This document shows positions 7,299-11,148 of a stretch of DNA of 11,148 bases, in pieces. The stretch is from assembly GCA_034189755.1 (NCBI GenBank), contig JAXIHJ010000125.1, positions 1 to 11,148 of the forward strand, read 5' to 3'. Under the pieces are notes generated by a model that saw only the letters and a list, made by a program, of their open reading frames with translations, did no database searches and was not told the origin of the DNA. This DNA comes from JAXIHJ01 sp034189755 (lineage in GTDB: Bacteria; Planctomycetota; Phycisphaerae; SM23-33). How positions within the stretch are numbered: position 1 is the stretch's first letter; every line of letters begins with the position of its first letter. The translations under genes were made by a program, and so were the position numbers.

Positions 7299-8696
7299 AT
7301 GTCCGAAACACGAACAGAGAAAGATTCGATGGGCGAAGTGGAACTTCCCGCCGAGGTCGTCTACGGCGCCCATACGGCGCGGGCCGCTGCGAATTTTCGG
7401 ATTTCCGGCTGGCGGATGCCGAGGGGGTTCATCGCGGCGCTGGGGCTTATCAAGCGGGCGGCGGCCGGGGCGCACAAAGAGGCCGGCCGGCTCGACGCGA
7501 AAAAAGCCGACGCCGTTATCGCAGCCGCACAGGAGGTTATCGACGGCCGCCTCGACGGGCAATTTGTCGTTGACGTCTTCCAGACCGGCAGCGGCACGAG
7601 CACCAACATGAACGCCAACGAGGTCATAGCCAATCGGGCCTCGCAGATTCTCGGCGGCCGGGCCGGTGATAAAACGCTCGTCCACCCGAACGATGACGTC
7701 AACATGGGCCAGTCGTCCAACGACGTTATCCCCACGACGATTCACGTTGCCGCCGCGAGACAGGTCCATGACAAGCTGCTGCCGGCGCTTCAGCAACTTC
7801 AGGATGCGCTGCGGCAAAAAGCGGATGAGTTCGACGGCGTTGTCAAGGTCGGCCGGACGCACATGATGGACGCCGTGCCGATCCGACTGGGCCAGGAGTT
7901 CGCCGGCTACGCCGCACAGATTGAAGGGGCTGTCCGGCGCCTGGAGCAAGGCTGCCGGGAGCTGCTGGCTCTGGCCGTCGGCGGGACAGCCATCGGGACG
8001 GGCCTCAACGCGCCGGAAGGATTCGCCGACGACGTGTGCCGAATACTCTCGGCCGAAACCGGCCTGGCGTTTCACCGAACGCAGAATCACTTCGCCGAAC
8101 AAGGCGCAAAGGACGCCGTGCTGTTCGCCTCCGGCGCGATGCGGAACGCGGCGATTGCAATGGGCAAGATAGCCTCGGACCTGCGCCTCTTAGGCTCCGG
8201 GCCGCGGTGCGGACTTGGCGAACTTGTTCTCCCGGCCGTTCAGCCCGGAAGCTCGATCATGCCCGGCAAGGTCAATCCTGTCATATGCGAGTCGGTCATC
8301 CAGGTCGCCTGCCAGGTCGTCGGCTGCGACGCAGCCATAGCGGCCGGCGCTGCCGGCGGCGTGGGCAGCATCCTGCAGCTAAACGTCGCCATGCCGATGA
8401 TCGCCTGGAACCTGCTGACGTCCATTCGGCTGCTCGCCAATGCCGCCGACGTGTTCGAGCTGAAGTGCATCCGAGGCCTGACGCCCAACGAGGACCGCTG
8501 CCGGGAACTGCTGGAGCGATCGCTGGCGACGGTAACGGCCCTTGCGCCGAGGCTCGGCTACGATACGGCAGCCGAAATCGCCAAGACCGCCTACGCCACC
8601 GGCAGGACCATCCGCGAAATCTGCCTGGAGAAAAACCTCCTGCCCGAGAAGGAACTGGACGACCTGCTCGATGTGCGAAGGCAAACGGGGCGATAA
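7299..8696 (+). CDS. fumC: Class II fumarate hydratase (fumarase C)
   Basis: A 465-residue enzyme of the fumarase/aspartase superfamily that interconverts fumarate and L-malate in the TCA cycle; the family forms cytosolic homotetramers without an iron-sulphur cluster. Active-site segments sit at almost exactly E. coli FumC numbering: TGSGTSTN (96-103), GQSSND with S139-S140-N141, GRTH with T187-H188, and the signature GSSIMPGKVN (317-326) with S318, K324 and N326. His188 favours fumarase over aspartase, which usually has Gln there. Some nearby residues, DAVPI after His188 and PVICESV after the signature, look more aspartase-like, so a broader or different substrate is not excluded. A near-consensus promoter and an AAGGA SD precede it, so it is probably a single-gene unit. 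Malate dehydrogenase, the next enzyme in the pathway, is encoded convergently about 2 kb away. Confidence 0.88.
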   Translation: MSETRTEKDSMGEVELPAEVVYGAHTARAAANFRISGWRMPRGFIAALGLIKRAAAGAHKEAGRLDAKKADAVIAAAQEVIDGRLDGQFVVDVFQTGSGTSTNMNANEVIANRASQILGGRAGDKTLVHPNDDVNMGQSSNDVIPTTIHVAAARQVHDKLLPALQQLQDALRQKADEFDGVVKVGRTHMMDAVPIRLGQEFAGYAAQIEGAVRRLEQGCRELLALAVGGTAIGTGLNAPEGFADDVCRILSAETGLAFHRTQNHFAEQGAKDAVLFASGAMRNAAIAMGKIASDLRLLGSGPRCGLGELVLPAVQPGSSIMPGKVNPVICESVIQVACQVVGCDAAIAAGAAGGVGSILQLNVAMPMIAWNLLTSIRLLANAADVFELKCIRGLTPNEDRCRELLERSLATVTALAPRLGYDTAAEIAKTAYATGRTIREICLEKNLLPEKELDDLLDVRRQTGR

Positions 8697-8704
8697 GGCA
8701 GGCG

Positions 8705-8753
8705 GTGGGCAGGTCTTTTTTTTAAAAGCAGGCAGCCCCACATTTTATTTTTT
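8705..8753. terminator. Possible bidirectional terminator between fumC and the caspase-like gene
   Basis: The short convergent gap holds GTGGG (8705-8709), which can pair with CCCAC (8737-8741), and an inner CTTTT (8715-8719) pairing with AAAAG (8724-8728). A T-rich run follows (8742-8753), and an 8-T tract lies at 8716-8723. The stems are short and imperfect, so this is only a plausible stop site for fumC transcription. For the minus strand the oligo-T support is weaker. The 3' part runs into the last codons of the opposite gene. Confidence 0.3.
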
Positions 8754-9518
8754 CTGTTCGGCCCCGCTTTTGCTGAGGTCCCAGTTGCGGCCAAGGGAAA
8801 TCTTGTATCCGCGTCGGCCCGGTGAGCGGACCGGTATCGCCGGCTGGGAAGTGGGCCAGAAATTCGGGGAGTTTTTATGCAATTGGCTGTATTGCTCCCG
8901 GAGCGCGGCGGGGTCGGCTGCGACGTCGTAGGCCTCCGCCAGTGAGATGTTGCCGTCGCCGTCGGTGTCGGAGGCGGCGTTCGTCAGCGCCGCGATTAAC
9001 AACCGCTGAAAGATGCCGCCGCATTTGTTCAAGGCGTCGCATGCCGAATAAACCACATCAGCCGACGGCAGGTGCTCCATGGCCAAACCGCCGTGGCATG
9101 TCTCCAGCAGCACGGCATTGGTGGCCCCGATGCGCGCGAGCTGCTGCTCCACCTGGCGCCACGGCCATTGATTGTTGAACACGTACCCCCTGCCGGCATG
9201 ATGGCAGACCGCAAACAGGAACAAGTCGTCACGGCTGAGCTTCGGAACCCGCCCAAACGCATCGGTAAGCTTCTTCGGCGTGGGGTTGTCGACCTCGATG
9301 ATGTGGTCGGCTGGCCAATCGTAGTGGTCGGCCAAAACGGACCGGTAGCCGCGTGCATGGTGAATAAGAACCGCCCACCGCTGCGGGCCAGGCTTTACAG
9401 CTTCAGCCGGCGCCGTGGTCGGCGATTTCGATTTCGACTTGCAGCCGACGCAGAACGAAGCCAATACCGCGCCGCACAACAAAACGACAAAACCACATCG
9501 GGACAACCCAACGTTCAT
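8745..9518 (-). CDS. Caspase-like (clan CD cysteine peptidase) lipoprotein with an EF-hand loop
   Basis: A 257-residue predicted exported protein. Residues 8-22 form a hydrophobic signal segment ending in a lipobox-like CVGC, with C26 the likely lipidated residue. A K/S/P/T/A-rich linker (27-45) leads into a compact domain that reads like bacterial caspase- or legumain-type peptidases (C14/C13). It has strand WAVLI (48-52), NPTPKKLTDAF (78-88), a His segment LFAVCHHAG (101-109), and the nucleophile segment AVLLETCHGG (135-144) with C141. The strand DVVYSACDA follows (154-162). Residues 184-195 form a canonical EF-hand loop (D184, D186, D188, G189, I191, E195). The usual His-Gly pair is changed: H106/H107 is followed by Ala, so activity is uncertain. 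ATG 9518 is fixed by AAAGGAG 7 nt upstream. It lies 35 bp after the oxidoreductase gene on the same strand. Substrate unknown. Confidence 0.72.
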   Translation of the reverse strand: MNVGLSRCGFVVLLCGAVLASFCVGCKSKSKSPTTAPAEAVKPGPQRWAVLIHHARGYRSVLADHYDWPADHIIEVDNPTPKKLTDAFGRVPKLSRDDLFLFAVCHHAGRGYVFNNQWPWRQVEQQLARIGATNAVLLETCHGGLAMEHLPSADVVYSACDALNKCGGIFQRLLIAALTNAASDTDGDGNISLAEAYDVAADPAALREQYSQLHKNSPNFWPTSQPAIPVRSPGRRGYKISLGRNWDLSKSGAEQKK

Positions 9519-9525
9519 ATCATGT

Positions 9526-9532
9526 CTCCTTT
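9526..9532 (-). promoter_or_regulatory. Shine-Dalgarno site of the caspase-like gene
   Basis: AAAGGAG on the minus strand, 7 nt before the ATG at 9518. It decides the start against a 40-residue upstream extension of the open frame that would run back into the oxidoreductase gene. Confidence 0.7.
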
Positions 9533-9553
9533 GCCTGCCCTTCTCGGAAATCG

Positions 9554-10585
9554 CTACTTGTACTTCGCCTTCAGTGCCTTGCCTTGCTTTGCGCTTTTGT
9601 CCGCCAGGTCGAGGACGTGTATGGGCCGGCGCGACCACTCCGGCGTAATGACCAGTTTTGCGCCTTTGGTCAGGTGGTCGGCGAGGTTCTGATAGAACCG
9701 CCAGCCCTCACTGGTCGGGTGTGGCCCCTTGGTGATGGCTGTCTTGCGGCCCTTGTGCGTGATGCATTCCCAGTTGAAGTAGTCGAAGGTAAACGTGCCC
9801 TTCGTGCCGGTGATTTCGAGCTGGCTGGGCTTCGGATTGGAGTCAAGGCTGGTTATGCACAGCGTCATCCAGGGGCCTCCGGCAAAGCGGACCACCAGCA
9901 AGCCCTCATCCTCGACCGTGTCGTTTTTCCAGCGAGTCTTAGGCGCCCAGAAGCCTTTTTTCGCAAAGCCGGCCACCTCCACGATATCCGCGTCGATGAT
10001 CTGGAAGGAATACTCCAGCAGGTGCACGCCCCAGTCGTAGAGGATGCCGCCGGAGATGCTCTTGCTCGAGCGCCACCAGTTGTCGGGCTTGCCGTAAGCG
10101 CCCATATGGGCCTCGATGCGATAGACATCACCAATAACGCCGGAACGGATATATTTCAGTGCGTTCATAATGCAGCCGTCCCAGTGGCGGTTGTGATAGG
10201 TGGAGATGACGAGGCGGTTTTTCTTCGCCTCGCCGATCATGGCGTCGCACTCGGCTGTGGTGATAGCCAGCGGCTTCTCGCAGACAACGTGCCTGCCGGA
10301 ACGCAATGCCTTGAGGGCCAGCCTGGCGTGCGTATTGTGCGGCGTGATGAGAGTAATCAGGTTCACACCTGATTTCTTCAGCATCGCCGCCATGGACGGA
10401 TACGTCTCGATGTCCGGGAAGTCACCGGCGGCAACTTTCAACCGCGCCGGGTCCGTATCCGCCACAGCCACCGGCGTCATGCCGGCTTTTTTCATCTCGG
10501 CCAGGTGCAGTTTGCCCATGTCGAACGCCCCGCCGTAACCGACCACTCCGACCTTGATGTTACCGGCCCTCTTGAAACACTTCAT
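9554..10585 (-). CDS. Gfo/Idh/MocA-family NAD(P)-dependent oxidoreductase
   Basis: A 343-residue cytosolic dehydrogenase of the glucose-fructose oxidoreductase/inositol dehydrogenase family, which oxidises or reduces sugars and cyclitols. The N-terminal Rossmann fold shows KVGVVGYGGAFDMGKLH (11-27), a dinucleotide-binding loop, then VADTD (41-45). TPHNTHARLAL (81-91) is the usual fold segment, and the diagnostic CEKP (102-105) holds catalytic Lys104. In the C-terminal alpha/beta domain GGILYDWGVHLLEY (179-192) supplies D184 and H188, the typical active-site pair. No signal peptide is visible; many planctomycete members are exported by Tat, this one apparently is not. The ATG at 10585 has AAAGGAG 7 nt upstream. 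It follows mdh by 48 bp and precedes the caspase-like gene, probably as one operon. Exact substrate cannot be told; family members act on many sugars. Confidence 0.88.
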   Translation of the reverse strand: MKCFKRAGNIKVGVVGYGGAFDMGKLHLAEMKKAGMTPVAVADTDPARLKVAAGDFPDIETYPSMAAMLKKSGVNLITLITPHNTHARLALKALRSGRHVVCEKPLAITTAECDAMIGEAKKNRLVISTYHNRHWDGCIMNALKYIRSGVIGDVYRIEAHMGAYGKPDNWWRSSKSISGGILYDWGVHLLEYSFQIIDADIVEVAGFAKKGFWAPKTRWKNDTVEDEGLLVVRFAGGPWMTLCITSLDSNPKPSQLEITGTKGTFTFDYFNWECITHKGRKTAITKGPHPTSEGWRFYQNLADHLTKGAKLVITPEWSRRPIHVLDLADKSAKQGKALKAKYK

Positions 10586-10592
10586 AATACAA

Positions 10593-10599
10593 CTCCTTT
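10593..10599 (-). promoter_or_regulatory. Shine-Dalgarno site of the Gfo/Idh/MocA gene
   Basis: AAAGGAG on the minus strand with 7-nt spacing to the ATG at 10585. Sequence and spacing are identical to those of the next gene down. Confidence 0.7.
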
Positions 10600-10616
10600 G
10601 TAACGCTGTTTTGCCG

Positions 10617-10634
10617 GCCTTGCCGCGGCACGGC
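10617..10634 (-). repeat. Short inverted repeat at the end of mdh
   Basis: GCCTTGCC (10617-10624) and GGCACGGC (10627-10634) are complementary with one mismatch around a 2-nt centre, and the inner TGCCGCGGCA (10621-10630) is a perfect palindrome. It starts at the last base of the mdh stop codon. No T-tract follows on the minus strand, so it is more likely a transcript-stabilising or incidental structure than a terminator. Confidence 0.3.
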
Positions 10635-11148
10635 TATTCGGACAGGCCCTCAACGAGCTGCCTGACGTGCAGGACGCTCTTGTCGAACTCGGCCCGCTCC
10701 TGGTTGGTGAGTTGGACCTCGATTATTCTCTCGCATCCGGCGGCCCCGATTACCACCGGGACGCCGACGAAGTATCCACCCACGCCGTACTCGCCGTCGC
10801 AGTAAGCTGCGCACGGCAGTATGCGCTTCTGGTCTCGCAGGACGGCCTCGGCCATCTGAACGCTGGCGGCGGCCGGGGCGTAAAACGCGCTGCCGGTGGT
10901 CAGCAGCGAGACTATCTCTCCGCCGCCGGTGCGCGTCCGCCGGACGATTTGCTCAATCGTTTCGGCCGGCAGCAGTTGGTCGATGGGTACGCCGCCGGCC
11001 GAAGCGTATCGAGGCAGCGGGACCATGTCGTCGCCGTGACCGCCGAGAAGCAGCGCCGAGACATCCTTGACCGAGCAGCCGATCGCCTCGGCCAGAAACG
11101 CCCGGAACCGCGCCGTATCCAGCACACCGGCCTGACCCAGCACGCGGC
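10634..11148 (-). CDS. mdh: Malate dehydrogenase (LDH-like type), 3' part only; 5' end outside the window
   Basis: The open frame runs in from the right edge. About 171 C-terminal residues are seen of the roughly 310 usual for the family. The first visible residues, RVLGQAGVLDTARFR, match the internal segment that follows the NAD domain in LDH-like malate dehydrogenases. The catalytic-His segment GGHGDDMVPL and the later SAFYAPAAS and GVGGYFVGVPVVIGAAG stretches are typical of malate rather than lactate dehydrogenase, where IGEHGDS is usual. The enzyme oxidises L-malate to oxaloacetate with NAD. The GTG at 11141-11143 is an internal valine codon, not a start. The gene probably leads the run mdh, oxidoreductase, caspase-like lipoprotein. 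It lies convergent to fumC, which makes its substrate. Confidence 0.9.
   Translation of the reverse strand, partial: RVLGQAGVLDTARFRAFLAEAIGCSVKDVSALLLGGHGDDMVPLPRYASAGGVPIDQLLPAETIEQIVRRTRTGGGEIVSLLTTGSAFYAPAAASVQMAEAVLRDQKRILPCAAYCDGEYGVGGYFVGVPVVIGAAGCERIIEVQLTNQERAEFDKSVLHVRQLVEGLSE

Noticed and set aside
7272..8102. Minus-strand open frame opposite fumC
   Set aside because: Mirror of the fumarase coding pattern; no domain or RBS.
8036..8725. Plus-strand open frame in another frame of fumC
   Set aside because: Arg-rich shadow of the fumarase gene.
8745..9518. Caspase-like gene as part of an anti-phage defence system
   Set aside because: Caspase-like effectors do occur in defence systems, but here the protein is an exported lipoprotein and its neighbours are metabolic; no sensor, nuclease, NTPase or pore partner is nearby.
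9584..10372. Plus-strand open frame opposite the Gfo/Idh/MocA gene
   Set aside because: The minus-strand gene has all family motifs and a strong SD; this frame has neither.
1..11148. CRISPR arrays, insertion sequences, tRNA or rRNA genes
   Set aside because: No regularly spaced repeats, no transposase-like frame, and no cloverleaf or rRNA-like sequence was seen on either strand.

Overview
The window is GC-rich, densely coded bacterial DNA and looks like an ordinary chromosomal segment. Gene content suggests a member of the Planctomycetota, perhaps the Phycisphaerae: a PgpH-type 7TM-HD phosphohydrolase next to ybeY, an LDH-like malate dehydrogenase, a class II fumarase, a Gfo/Idh/MocA oxidoreductase and a small caspase-like lipoprotein. 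That placement is inference from gene types and protein style; there is no rRNA or other marker here.

Layout. Bases 1-133 are a non-coding leader with a long imperfect inverted repeat and a short perfect hairpin next to the first start codon. Bases 134-2440 (+) encode a PgpH-like c-di-AMP phosphodiesterase. Bases 2395-3960 (-) encode a GT87-type membrane glycosyltransferase whose 3' end overlaps that of pgpH by 46 bp. Bases 4027-4500 (+) encode the rRNA-maturation RNase YbeY, which overlaps the end of comF by 22 bp. Bases 4479-5249 (-) encode a ComF-family phosphoribosyltransferase, directly downstream of a membrane-anchored HEAT-like repeat protein (5255-7171, -). A 127-bp divergent spacer with a good sigma-70-type promoter precedes fumC (7299-8696, +). 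On the minus strand, facing fumC, lies a run of three genes transcribed from right to left: the 3' part of mdh (10634 to beyond the right edge), a Gfo/Idh/MocA oxidoreductase (9554-10585) and a caspase-like lipoprotein with one EF-hand loop (8745-9518).

How the genes fit together. pgpH and ybeY are neighbours in many bacteria, often with phoH, and here they are split by an opposite-strand glycosyltransferase. fumC and mdh encode consecutive TCA-cycle steps (fumarate to malate to oxaloacetate) and lie convergently about 2 kb apart. The oxidoreductase and caspase-like genes carry the same AAAGGAG ribosome-binding site at the same 7-nt spacing, which fits joint translation from an mdh-led transcript.

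I see no tRNA, rRNA, CRISPR array, insertion sequence, phage gene or recognisable defence or biosynthetic cluster. No stretch over 150 bp lacks a gene. Nothing here is clearly a new multi-gene system; the most unusual protein is the caspase-like EF-hand lipoprotein.
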